From assembly GCA_050260935.1 (NCBI GenBank), contig JBLNCU010000024.1, positions 1 to 7,029 on the forward strand: a DNA stretch of 7,029 nt. Direction: 5' to 3'. The position numbers and the translations under genes are program-made. The notes beneath the pieces were generated by a model. The model was not told the origin of the DNA, ran no database searches, and saw nothing but the letters and a program-made list of their open reading frames with translations. Each line of letters begins with the position of its first letter. Positions within the stretch are counted from its first letter, which is position 1. Positions 1-6,012 of this stretch are shown piece after piece. This stretch comes from UBA8346 sp050260935. Its GTDB lineage: Bacteria > Bacillota > UBA4882 > UBA8346.

Positions 1-653
1 CTGGAGACGGCCAACTGTAGTAACTGGGCGATAATCGGGGCGAAGATTATAAAGATTACGCCTATGATCATTAGAACTCCCTGAGCGCCGTTGGAATCCC
101 GGCTGCGCCTCCGGCCCCCGCCCCACCAAAAACTCCGCAACATCCAATCTGAGAGCAACACGATCATGCCGACCAAGATCACGACCATAGTTGAAATCCT
201 GATGTCATAGTTTTTGATGTGGCTTATCTCGTGGGCGATAACCCCTTCCAGTTCCGTCCGGTTCAATTTCTGGAGTAAACCGGTGGTTACGGCTACCGCC
301 GCATGTTCCGGGTCGCGACCGGTGGCAAAGGCATTGGGAGCGGTATCATCGATGATATATGCCTTAGGAGCCGGAATACCGGCCGCCAGGGCTAATCCCT
401 CGATAATATTATAAAGGTACGGATTTTCTTCTTTTTGCAAAGGCCGGGCATGGCTCACTCCGAGGGCAATGTCGGCGCTGTAATAGTAGCTAAACCAACT
501 AGTGGAGCCGGCGATAATAAAGGCCAACAGAAACCCGAACCAGCCAAACCCGGTAAATTGGCCGAAAAGGTACCCGACATAGGAAATAATCAGAATAAAG
601 AGAGCGATTAAAATCCAGGAACGCCTTAAATTGCTAGCAATCTGTTCATACAT
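1..653 (-). CDS. htpX: HtpX-family M48 membrane zinc metalloprotease, 3' end beyond window
   Basis: HtpX is an integral-membrane zinc endopeptidase that takes part in quality control of membrane proteins. The frame is open from ATG at 653 to the left edge, giving 217 codons. The start MYEQIASNLRRSW is typical of HtpX. Two hydrophobic segments lie near residues 13-30 and 36-56, followed by a conserved cytosolic stretch (NAFATGRDPEHAAVAVTTGLL, about 107-127 read as a family signature). The zinc/catalytic motif HEISH is at 141-145, followed by IKNYDIR. Two further hydrophobic segments lie near 155-169 and 192-214. Full-length relatives are roughly 280-300 residues, so the third zinc ligand and C-terminal domain are off the window. 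GGGAGG (662-667 on plus) sits 8 bases upstream of ATG. Only 15 bases separate it from the lemA stop, so the two are probably co-transcribed. Recognition is by motif memory, not by search. Confidence 0.93.
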   Translation of the reverse strand, partial: MYEQIASNLRRSWILIALFILIISYVGYLFGQFTGFGWFGFLLAFIIAGSTSWFSYYYSADIALGVSHARPLQKEENPYLYNIIEGLALAAGIPAPKAYIIDDTAPNAFATGRDPEHAAVAVTTGLLQKLNRTELEGVIAHEISHIKNYDIRISTMVVILVGMIVLLSDWMLRSFWWGGGRRRSRDSNGAQGVLMIIGVIFIIFAPIIAQLLQLAVS

Positions 654-668
654 CAGTGGGGCCTCCCG

Positions 669-1217
669 TTAAAACTTCACTTTAGGGGCTTCCCGGTCGG
701 CCTCATCCGCCTCAAAGTATTCCTTGGGGGTAAAAGCAAAGATACCCGCGAAGATATTGCCGGGGAATTGCTGAATCGCTTGATTGTAGCGCATTACAGT
801 ATCGTTGTAAAACTGGCGGGCGTAACCGATCTTGTTTTCAGTTCCGGCCAGCTCTTCCTGGAGCATCAAAAAATTCTGGTTGGCTTTTAACTCGGGGTAG
901 CTTTCCGCTACGGCGAAGAGGGTTTTTAAAGCCCCGGCCAGTTGATTTTGGGCCTGCGCCTGCTCTCCAACTGTGCCTGCTTGAAGCATCCGGGTCCGGG
1001 CCTCGGTTACCCGGTCAAAAGTTTCCCGCTCATGGGCGGCATAGCCTTTAACGGTTTCGATTAGATTGGGAATCAGATCGGTCCGCCGTTTTATTTGAAC
1101 GTCAATCTGATGCCAGGCGTTGTCGATCCGGTTGCGCAGCGCGACTATATTATTGTAGACACCAATGATGATTAGCAGGATAAGCGCCACTAGAGCCAGG
1201 GGGATTAAAAAGACCAT
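669..1217 (-). CDS. lemA: LemA family membrane-anchored protein
   Basis: LemA proteins are small membrane-anchored helical proteins of uncertain biochemical role, very often encoded next to htpX. The 182-residue product has one N-terminal membrane segment (about residues 2-24). The rest is helical and carries family-typical stretches: NRIDNAWHQIDVQIKRR (29-45), TDLIPNLIETVKGYA (46-60), and AESYPELKANQNF to GYARQFYND (105-139). The length is normal for the family. The start is taken at ATG 1217, because GGAGGTG lies 6 bases upstream. A GTG three codons earlier (1226) overlaps that ribosome binding site and is therefore unlikely. It leads the htpX pair, with a candidate promoter immediately upstream. 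The C terminus is charged (DEADREAPKVKF), also common in the family. Family assignment is firm; function is not established. Confidence 0.95.
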   Translation of the reverse strand: MVFLIPLALVALILLIIIGVYNNIVALRNRIDNAWHQIDVQIKRRTDLIPNLIETVKGYAAHERETFDRVTEARTRMLQAGTVGEQAQAQNQLAGALKTLFAVAESYPELKANQNFLMLQEELAGTENKIGYARQFYNDTVMRYNQAIQQFPGNIFAGIFAFTPKEYFEADEADREAPKVKF

Positions 1218-1223
1218 TTGAAA

Positions 1224-1230
1224 CACCTCC
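1224..1230 (-). promoter_or_regulatory. Ribosome binding site deciding the lemA start
   Basis: On the minus strand this reads GGAGGTG, with six bases (TTTCAA) before ATG at 1217. The upstream GTG of the longest open frame is the last three bases of this site, so the longer reading (185 residues) is rejected. Confidence 0.8.
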
Positions 1231-1236
1231 GGTTTT

Positions 1237-1265
1237 ATTTTATGCTTAAATTATGTCTCTAGCAA
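1237..1265 (-). promoter_or_regulatory. Candidate sigma-A-type promoter for lemA-htpX
   Basis: On the minus strand TTGCTA (1260-1265) and TAAAAT (1237-1242) are separated by exactly 17 bases. They match the -35 and -10 consensus at 4/6 and 5/6 positions. The expected transcription start would fall almost at the GGAGG of lemA, leaving a leader of only about 15 bases. That is short but possible. It is the best promoter candidate seen in the window, and it is inference from sequence only. Confidence 0.45.
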
Positions 1266-1356
1266 TAGGTACGAAAGTTGGCCCTATTAGTCGCCGGAAA
1301 ATGTTTTTTTATAATTAATAGAAAGCAAACTTGGCTTTAAGTGGCCAAAAATCCAG

Positions 1357-1420
1357 GCCATAGAGGCGCAGAGACTCAGAGAACTGATGCCTTCACTTCA
1401 CCGCCAAGACATGGAGAAAA
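1357..1420 (+). repeat. Two direct pieces of the dispersed 'cacagagacacggagaa' repeat
   Basis: Piece one (1357-1383) reads GCC-ATAGAGGCGCAGAGACT-CAGAGAA. Piece two (1401-1420) contains AGACATGGAGAAA, an exact 13-base match to the copy near 5895-5907. Related inverted copies lie at 5701-5807 and 5888-5992. From memory, CACAGAG-rich units of this kind are common intergenic repeats in environmental bacterial genomes. This stretch is open in the frame of the SIMPL gene, so automated calling tends to extend that gene through it. Confidence 0.7.
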
Positions 1421-1483
1421 TAAGGCTTAATTTTTCTCGGGAACTAAAAACGGTTTTTAAAGTTAAGAGAGATATAATCCTAA

Positions 1484-1491
1484 GGGGGGAG
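1484..1491 (+). promoter_or_regulatory. Ribosome binding site deciding the SIMPL-gene start
   Basis: GGGGGGAG ends 6 bases before ATG at 1498. A perfect TATAAT lies just upstream (1473-1478), but no -35 match was found at 15-19 bp spacing, and the start of transcription would fall inside this site. The promoter is therefore not called, only noted. Confidence 0.7.
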
Positions 1492-1497
1492 AGAACC

Positions 1498-2256
1498 ATG
1501 GAAAGTGTAAAAAAGGAGAATTGCTTGTTGTTGGCGGTTATCATTATTGGAATCTCTGTTATCGCCGGTTTGGTTCTCCAATGGAACAGCCGCAATTTAC
1601 AACCTGTTCCGGCTACAAACGGGGCGGGTCAGGGGATTACAGTGAGTGGAAAAGGCTCTGTGACCGTTAAACCGGATATCGCTTATATTTCGTTGGGAGT
1701 GGAAGCGGTGGGCGCCACTGCCCAGGCGGCTCAGGGAAAAAACGCCGCCTTGATGACGAAGGTGGTTTCTAACTTAAAAAACCTTGGTCTCCAAGAGCGG
1801 GATATCCAGACCACGGATTTTAACCTTTTCCCCGAACGCCGCTACGATAAGATTACCGGGCAGGAGCAAGTAGCCGGTTACCGGGCGATCAATCAATTGC
1901 GGGTTACCGTGCGCGACTTGAGTATCCTCGGCCGGATTGTGGATGAATCGATTAAAGCCGGGGCGAATAATGTCAACAATATTGCTTTTACGGTTGAAAA
2001 ACCGGAAAATTGGCGGGAAAAGGCTATCGCTCAAGCTGTTAAGGATGCCCGCTTAAAGGCGGAGGCTTTAGCCAAAGCAGCCGGAGTTAATTTGAGAAAG
2101 GTGAATTTCATTACGGAAGGAAATGTGGATGTCAGGCCATTTCAAATGGATACTATCCGTAAGGAACAACTCGCAGGGGCCGGGATGGTCAATACCCCCA
2201 TCGAACCAGGCAATGTGAAGGTAACTGCCGAGGTTCAGATGAATTTTGCGATTTGA
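1498..2256 (+). CDS. SIMPL-domain (DUF541) membrane-anchored protein
   Basis: The 252-residue product has a short basic N terminus, one membrane segment or uncleaved signal anchor (about 9-28), and a linker. A SIMPL/DUF541 domain then fills the remainder outside the membrane. The domain entry ITVSGKGSVTVKPDIAYISLGVEA (about 47-70) fits the family pattern of a V-x-G-x-G strand followed by PD. The second half, VAGYRAINQLRVTVRDL and the helical AIAQAVKDARLKAEALAKAAG (about 177-196), fits as well. The biochemical role of SIMPL proteins is poorly known; relatives such as BP26/YggE are periplasmic or surface proteins linked to stress. ATG 1498 is chosen because of the ribosome binding site just upstream. 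The frame is open back to 1387, but that extension encodes repeat DNA and no signal sequence. It is divergent from lemA-htpX and followed by a terminator, so probably monocistronic. Confidence 0.92.
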   Translation: MESVKKENCLLLAVIIIGISVIAGLVLQWNSRNLQPVPATNGAGQGITVSGKGSVTVKPDIAYISLGVEAVGATAQAAQGKNAALMTKVVSNLKNLGLQERDIQTTDFNLFPERRYDKITGQEQVAGYRAINQLRVTVRDLSILGRIVDESIKAGANNVNNIAFTVEKPENWREKAIAQAVKDARLKAEALAKAAGVNLRKVNFITEGNVDVRPFQMDTIRKEQLAGAGMVNTPIEPGNVKVTAEVQMNFAI

Positions 2257-2288
2257 TGGGATTACGATTAAAACTGGGGAATGAAAAG

Positions 2289-2313
2289 CGGCTGGAACAC
2301 AGGCCGTTTTTTT
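2289..2313 (+). terminator. Intrinsic terminator after the SIMPL gene
   Basis: CGGCTG (2289-2294) pairs with CAG-CCG (2300-2306), with one extra G bulged out. The stem is followed directly by seven T (2307-2313) and a second T-rich stretch. It lies 33 bases after the SIMPL stop. The stem is modest, but position and T-run support it. Confidence 0.7.
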
Positions 2314-2588
2314 ATTTTTCCTAATAGAGGCTTTATATTTCTTTATCGTTTCTTATTTTTATTTCATCCCCCGGCGGTACAATCAAACCATCGAATTAAG
2401 CAGTTGGCCCAGTTGCCTAAAATTACCAAGTGAGTTTTCCTGAGGGCCAAAAACCCGGATTAAAGGCTATTTAAGCAAAGGGAGGGAACGTTGGTGGAAA
2501 AATCCTGAAATTCCCTGTGTTGGGAGAGGGCTGTTCTTAGTAAAATATAGACAACAAAAATATGGATATCTGTAGAGGAGGAAAAACA
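2314..2588. other. Intergenic region upstream of the small exported protein
   Basis: No gene is seen in either strand. AT-rich TAAAATATAG (2541-2550) could hold a -10 element. The nearest -35-like TTGGGA (2520-2525) is only 15 bp from TAAAAT, so no promoter is called. A loose inverted pair GGGAA/TTCCC with a GGA-AAAA-TCC core lies around 2484-2515. No known riboswitch class was recognised. The segment ends with AGAGGAGG (2574-2581), the ribosome binding site of the next gene. Confidence 0.5.
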
Positions 2589-3101
2589 ATGAAGAGATGG
2601 CTGGTTGGTTTTTTAATCGCGGTTTTACTGATTACTTGTTCATTCAGTGCTTATGCCAAACACGGCAAATTTTACGGCGGTCCCGGGAAGCCCCAATATA
2701 CACCGCCGCCGCCGAAGTATAATCAATTAAGGAATGACGCCCGTTACATAATTCACCGTACCGCCAATGTTATTTTTGCGGCGCAACGGGCCGCAAAGCG
2801 CGGACGCCAATATTCCGGCTTGCGGGAAGCCATTGCCCATCAGCAGAGGGCCAAGCAATTATATGAACGCCGTTTGTACCAGGAAGCGATTTTTCATTCT
2901 TTACGGGCCCGGGATATCGCCATCAGAGTAATTGAGAGGAACCGGGAACGGCCGGCCCGGGAGTATTACCGGGATGATATGGAAAACAGGTACTATCGCA
3001 GCGCTCCAAGAGACAGTGATCTGGATTTTAGGATCGATATCACCAAAGTCGGTGATGATGACGCTATAGTCAATCTACACTTTGGGTTGGATGTTGATTG
3101 A
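2589..3101 (+). CDS. Small exported protein of unknown function
   Basis: I do not recognise the family. The 170-residue precursor starts with a clear signal peptide (KRW, hydrophobic 4-16, then SFSAYA with likely cleavage after residue 23). A cysteine at 17 follows LIT, which is a poor lipobox, so signal peptidase I is preferred. The mature part has a Gly/Pro/Tyr-rich linker with five consecutive prolines (about 24-44). An Arg/Ala-rich helical block follows (about 46-118), whose A-x-x-H and A-x-x-L-Y spacing recalls a TPR-like helical pair. Next come an Arg/Tyr-rich stretch (118-141) and an acidic, strand-like tail (143-170). Charge is strongly segregated: basic middle, acidic end. ATG 2589 is chosen because AGAGGAGG ends 7 bases upstream and the signal peptide begins there; an in-frame ATG at 2562 has no such support. 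It stands alone between two terminators. Confidence 0.8.
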   Translation: MKRWLVGFLIAVLLITCSFSAYAKHGKFYGGPGKPQYTPPPPKYNQLRNDARYIIHRTANVIFAAQRAAKRGRQYSGLREAIAHQQRAKQLYERRLYQEAIFHSLRARDIAIRVIERNRERPAREYYRDDMENRYYRSAPRDSDLDFRIDITKVGDDDAIVNLHFGLDVD

Positions 3102-3141
3102 TAAAACGGTTGGCGAAATCAGCAGCCGTAGATTTGGAAAT

Positions 3142-3203
3142 AAGGCCGGACTGTGGTTCCATACAAGGGCGTATGGTTAAACAGCAGAACGGCTTTATTT
3201 TTT
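3142..3203 (+). terminator. Long interrupted hairpin with T-run after the exported-protein gene
   Basis: The outer stem AAGGCCG (3142-3148) pairs with CGGCTTT (3190-3196), including one G-T pair. CTGT (3151-3154) pairs with ACAG (3181-3184). The tip is a perfect CCATAC (3159-3164)/GTATGG (3171-3176) hairpin with loop AAGGGC. The right arm runs into TTTATTTTTT (3194-3203). It lies 40 bases after the gene and is plausible as its terminator, but unusually elaborate. Its outer parts resemble the hairpin at 3328-3359. Confidence 0.6.
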
Positions 3204-3327
3204 CAGGCGACTGATGGCGCATTTTAAACCGCCGGCGCGTTTAATTTTAGTAATGATGGTGAAACCCCCCGGGGTTTAGCCCTGGTTGATAAAATGGCAA
3301 AACGCATTTTTTCAGTAGACCCTAAAG

Positions 3328-3359
3328 CCGGGCTGTGAATAAGCAGGACCGGTTTTTTT
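3328..3359 (+). terminator. Second intrinsic-terminator-like hairpin
   Basis: CCGG (3328-3331) and CTG (3333-3335) pair with CAG (3344-3346) and CCGG (3349-3352), followed by seven T. It is about 250 bases beyond the nearest upstream stop and downstream of a first terminator. It may serve as a backup, end an unannotated RNA, or be a duplicated element. Confidence 0.6.
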
Positions 3360-3482
3360 ATTTGCTTAGAAGTGAAATGGAAGTGGTGGCCGCTTGTAAA
3401 AGTGAAAAAGAAAGGATTTTTATGGCAAGGCCAAGAATCATATAGTAACTAACCTGATGGGACAGAGAGGACGGGAAATTGG

Positions 3483-4463
3483 ATGGTTCGGTTCGGCATT
3501 ATCGGCACCAGTTGGATCACTGATGAATTTATCCGTTGTGCCGGGTTGACCGGAGATTTCATTTTAAGCGGGGTTTATTCAAGAACCGCCGGCCGGGCCC
3601 GGGAGTTCGCCGAAAAATACGGGGTGAAGAAGATATTTACCGATCTGGAGGAGATGTCCCAAAGCCAGTTTATCGATGCCGTATATATTGCCAGCCCCAA
3701 TTCTTTTCACGCTCCGCAGGCGCTTATAATGCTGAACGGGAAAAAGCACGTTTTAGTTGAAAAACCGGCGGCCTCCAACGCCAGGGAGCTGGCGGCCATG
3801 ATCGACGCCGCCCGGAAAAATCGGGTTGTCCTGATGGAGGCTTTAAAGACAACCCTGCTTCCGAATTTTCAAACGGTCAGGGATAATCTGTCCCGGATCG
3901 GCCAAGTCCGCCGGTTTTTGACCATCAAATGCCAGTATTCCTCCAGGTACGACCGGTATAAACAAGGCTTGCCGACCAACACTTTCAATCCCGAATTGGC
4001 CAACGGTTCTTTAATGGATATCGGGGTCTATTGCCTCTACCCGATTATGGCCCTTTTCGGCCGGCCGTCAAGCATCCGGGCCAATGCCGTGATGCTGGAA
4101 TCGGGAATCGACGGGGAAGGAAGCGTTTGTCTGCAGTATGACGGGATGGAAGCGGTGGCCATCCATTCAAAGATTGCCGATTCCGGGCTGCCCAGCGAGA
4201 TCCAGGGCGAGCAGGGCAATATCATCATTGATAAGATTTCCACCCCGGAAAAGGTGGAGATAGTCTATAAGGGTGGGGCGGTTGAGGATATAACCAGGGA
4301 TCAATCGCCGGACTTGATGTATTACGAAGCCCGGGAGTTTATTGATTTAATTCAAAAAGGGCGTCTGGAGTCCACAATAAACAACCACCAGTTATCCCTG
4401 GAGGTAATGAAAGTTATGGATGAGGCCCGCCGGCAGATTGGGTTGCGGTTTCCGGCGGATTAG
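3483..4463 (+). CDS. Gfo/Idh/MocA-family NAD(P)-dependent oxidoreductase
   Basis: The 326-residue length is usual for the family. The N-terminal Rossmann fold begins VRFGIIGTSWIT (2-13), a variant of the GxGxxG nucleotide loop. The next strand ends at YSR (32-34), and IASPNSFHAPQAL (69-81) is the typical continuation. The conserved EKP motif is at 93-95 (HVLVEKPAA), with the lysine near the active site. EALKTTLLPNF (119-129) and FNPELANGSLMDIGVYCLYP (168-187) resemble dihydrodiol-dehydrogenase-like members, and DIGVY is the expected active-site region. The substrate (sugar, inositol or diol) cannot be read from sequence. ATG 3483 is chosen because it begins right before the first strand. The ribosome binding site is weak (GAGAGG about 12 bases upstream). 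There is no operon partner: the upstream spacer is 380 bases and the downstream neighbour is a gene remnant. Confidence 0.92.
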   Translation: MVRFGIIGTSWITDEFIRCAGLTGDFILSGVYSRTAGRAREFAEKYGVKKIFTDLEEMSQSQFIDAVYIASPNSFHAPQALIMLNGKKHVLVEKPAASNARELAAMIDAARKNRVVLMEALKTTLLPNFQTVRDNLSRIGQVRRFLTIKCQYSSRYDRYKQGLPTNTFNPELANGSLMDIGVYCLYPIMALFGRPSSIRANAVMLESGIDGEGSVCLQYDGMEAVAIHSKIADSGLPSEIQGEQGNIIIDKISTPEKVEIVYKGGAVEDITRDQSPDLMYYEAREFIDLIQKGRLESTINNHQLSLEVMKVMDEARRQIGLRFPAD

Positions 4464-4464
4464 G

Positions 4465-4761
4465 GTTGTTGTTAAGAGGAGGTTATACCGGAAATTTTAC
4501 AGGCAACTACGGATCCGGTAAGTTTGTCAATAAAACCAGGAAAGCGTTGGCTTCTTGTGGTATCGCTTATGTATTGGCCCCTCATTTAGAAAAAACATTT
4601 GTCGATGGGGCCACCAACAGGATATTACCAGGGATTGCATACTCCGGTTTGCTGAAACGGCAGGGATACACCCCTGCGTCATCGTTGGCAGACTTCAATA
4701 TGAAAAAAGAATTACTTGCCATGATTTTTACGATTTAAAGCCCCGATTTAAGCGGTCTTAA
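4465..4761 (+). pseudogene. Remnant of a HigA-ImmA/IrrE-type regulator or metallopeptidase
   Basis: Similarity moves between frames. In the frame of 4466, KALASCGIAYVLAPHLEKT and VDGATNR (about 4538-4625) resemble the start of a DUF955/ImmA-IrrE domain, whose relatives read like 'LAeAGVAvvfvPeLpgT..dGAa'. In the frame of 4465/4555, ILRFAETAGIHPCVIVGRLQ and DLKPRF, ending at stop 4759-4761, resemble the C terminus of HigA-family antitoxin/ImmA fusions ('FAxxIGIaPgIVVGRLQ'). A further possible fragment, RRLYRKFYRQLRIR (about 4480-4518), lies before a TAA in that same frame. The segment between the two main parts, which should carry the HExxH metal site, is missing. This points to an internal deletion plus at least one frameshift. 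No upstream toxin or DNA-binding domain is visible. The 3' end overlaps the convergent transporter gene by 14 bases. It rests on remembered family patterns. Confidence 0.7.
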
Positions 4762-5659
4762 CAACTTCCGGGTTGTTCGGCCATAACTCCGGCAACTGGG
4801 AGAGGAACATTCCGGCCAACATCAGTAGACAACCCAGATAACCCCGGCCTCCCAGGTTTTCTCCCAGGATAATCAGGCCGCCGAGGGCGGCGAAGACTGT
4901 TTCCATGCTCAGAATAATGGCGGAGTGGGCGGGTTTGGCGTGCCGCTGGCCGAAGACTTGCAGGGTGTAGGCGACGCCCACCGAGCAGACTCCGCCATAG
5001 AGAATCGGAATAGCGGCTCGCATCAGACCGTGAAGGCTGATTATTTCAAAGATAACGGCAGCCCCCAGACTCAGGACGGCGCAGGTTAGAAACTGGATGA
5101 TGCACAACCTCAAGGCATCAACTTTCTTGGTAAAATGGTCGATCACCAGGATATGCACGGCCCAGAAAAAGGAGCCGGCCAGCTCCAGGAGATCGCCCTT
5201 AACAATGATGAACCTCCCGGTTACACTAAGGAAATAAAGTCCAACGGCGGCCATGAACACCCCGAGCCAAGCAGCCGGATGGGTACGGTGTTTCAGAAAA
5301 ATCCCCAACAGCGGGACAAGGACGATATATAGCCCGGTGATGAAGGCGGCCTTTCCGGCCGAGGTGCTGACCAGGCCGAGCTGTTGCAGGGAAGCGCCTA
5401 GGAAAAGGATAAAGCCGGCAATGATTCCCGCCGGTAAGGCGCTGGTTTTTGTTTGGGTATTGCTACCGTTGCCAGACTCTTTTTTAGAGGAGTAGAGAAG
5501 CAGGGGAAGCAAGGAAAGACTGCCCAGCGCGAATCTGATGCCGTTAAAAGTGAATGAGCCCATATATCTGACGCCGACCCGTTGGGCGACGAAGGCGAAT
5601 CCCCAGATGGCGGCGGCGGTTAACAGTAACAGATTGGAGCGGAGCTCTTGTTGTTTCAT
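4748..5659 (-). CDS. EamA/DMT-family membrane transporter
   Basis: The 303-residue protein fits the ten-helix drug/metabolite transporter fold with two EamA halves. The first half begins LLLLTAAAIWGFAFVAQRVG (about 10-29). Its conserved helix region includes LGLVSTSAGKAAFITGLYIV (94-113), followed by LVPLLGIFL. The second half starts near GDLLELAGSFFWAVHILVID (155-174). It ends with YGGVCSVGVAYTLQVFGQRH (221-240), the helix AHSAIILSMETVFAALGG (244-261) and a GE pair (267-268 region). A hydrophilic loop rich in Ser/Lys/Asn lies at 58-74. Substrates in the family range from amino acids to nucleosides and drugs, and none can be assigned here. ATG 5659 has AGGAGAT six bases upstream. The gene is convergent with the pseudogene, overlapping it slightly, with no clear terminator between. 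Its 5' side faces the repeat cluster. Confidence 0.93.
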   Translation of the reverse strand: MKQQELRSNLLLLTAAAIWGFAFVAQRVGVRYMGSFTFNGIRFALGSLSLLPLLLYSSKKESGNGSNTQTKTSALPAGIIAGFILFLGASLQQLGLVSTSAGKAAFITGLYIVLVPLLGIFLKHRTHPAAWLGVFMAAVGLYFLSVTGRFIIVKGDLLELAGSFFWAVHILVIDHFTKKVDALRLCIIQFLTCAVLSLGAAVIFEIISLHGLMRAAIPILYGGVCSVGVAYTLQVFGQRHAKPAHSAIILSMETVFAALGGLIILGENLGGRGYLGCLLMLAGMFLSQLPELWPNNPEVVKTA

Positions 5660-5700
5660 TGGCGGATCTCCTGACGGTTTTAAATTAAGCTGGTTTTATC

Positions 5701-5807
5701 GGCGGCAGAGACACGGAGCAGGAATCAAAATACTAAATTTGATCTTCATGATCCCGCTTTAAAATGAAATAAAAAAAGACTCTCCGTGCCTCTGCGCTTC
5801 TGTGGCC
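5701..5807. repeat. Composite inverted repeat, copy 1
   Basis: The left arm (5701-5718) ends CAGAGACACGGAG. The right arm (5780-5807) is its inverse: CTCCGTGCCTCTGCGC matches the left arm at about 14 of 16 positions after reverse complementing, and extends to CTTCTGTGGCC. An A-rich block beginning ATGAAATAAAAAA (5764-5776) precedes the right arm, as in copy 2. The total of 107 bp is nearly the same as copy 2. It lies in the 5' region of the transporter gene. Confidence 0.75.
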
Positions 5808-5887
5808 TGATAAGTCACAAAGACATGCCTAAACTTATTTCACGGGAAATATTATATAATGAAACAGGAGTTTTTAAAAGGCAATTA

Positions 5888-5992
5888 GCCACAGAGACAT
5901 GGAGAAAGGAAAATTTAATACTTAACCTAAATTACTAGTGCTGTCCCTGGGCTCACATGAAATAAAAAAGATTCTCTGAGCCTCTGAGGCTC
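5888..5992. repeat. Composite inverted repeat, copy 2
   Basis: The left arm GCCACAGAGACATGGAGAAA (5888-5907) pairs with the right arm TTCTCTGAGCCTCTGAGGCTC (5972-5992, given as two blocks TTCTCTGAGC and CTCTGAGGCTC). They match at about 15 of 20 positions. The A-rich block ATGAAATAAAAAA occurs again (5957-5969) before the right arm, while the centre differs from copy 1. The right arm ends five bases before the nitroreductase ribosome binding site, so a folded transcript would place a large stem-loop just ahead of it. Confidence 0.75.
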
Positions 5993-5996
5993 AACT

Positions 5997-6004
5997 AAAG
6001 GAGG
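5997..6004 (+). promoter_or_regulatory. Ribosome binding site deciding the nitroreductase start
   Basis: AAAGGAGG ends 8 bases before GTG 6013, but only 2 bases before TTG 6007. The GTG is therefore the likely start. TATAAT at 5855-5860 lies in the same spacer without a good -35, so no promoter is called. Confidence 0.8.
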
Positions 6005-6012
6005 AATTGTCG

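Larger units (their letters stand above)
3102..3482. other. Hairpin-rich non-coding spacer before the oxidoreductase gene
   Basis: No gene was found in 380 bases. It holds two terminator-like hairpins (listed separately) and two palindromes between them. One is TTAAAC(3224-3229)/GTTTAA(3239-3244) around a GC core. The other is AAACCCC/GGGGTTT (3262-3277), with only two bases between arms. Towards the end lies TATAGT (3441-3446), which could be a -10 element for the next gene, but no convincing -35 was found 16-18 bp upstream. No known riboswitch class was recognised. Confidence 0.55.

Noticed and set aside
3204..3360. Cyclic-di-GMP or other known riboswitch
   Set aside because: The conserved core sequences of known classes could not be found; only simple palindromes are present.
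3422..3445. Seven-codon frame MARPRII after AAAGAAAGGA, as a leader peptide
   Set aside because: It is too short to judge, no terminator/antiterminator pair follows, and the codons hint at no amino-acid control.
4466..4738. Plus-strand 90-residue frame as an intact gene
   Set aside because: Its first half resembles a DUF955 start, but the second half is out of frame with the family's C terminus found in another frame. A remnant explains it better.
4760..4777. AACAAC/GTTGTT inverted repeat as a bidirectional terminator
   Set aside because: It lies within the coding end of the transporter gene and has no T-run on either strand.
5855..5860. TATAAT as promoter of nitroreductase
   Set aside because: No -35 resemblance at 16-18 bp spacing, and AT-rich repeats make chance matches likely.
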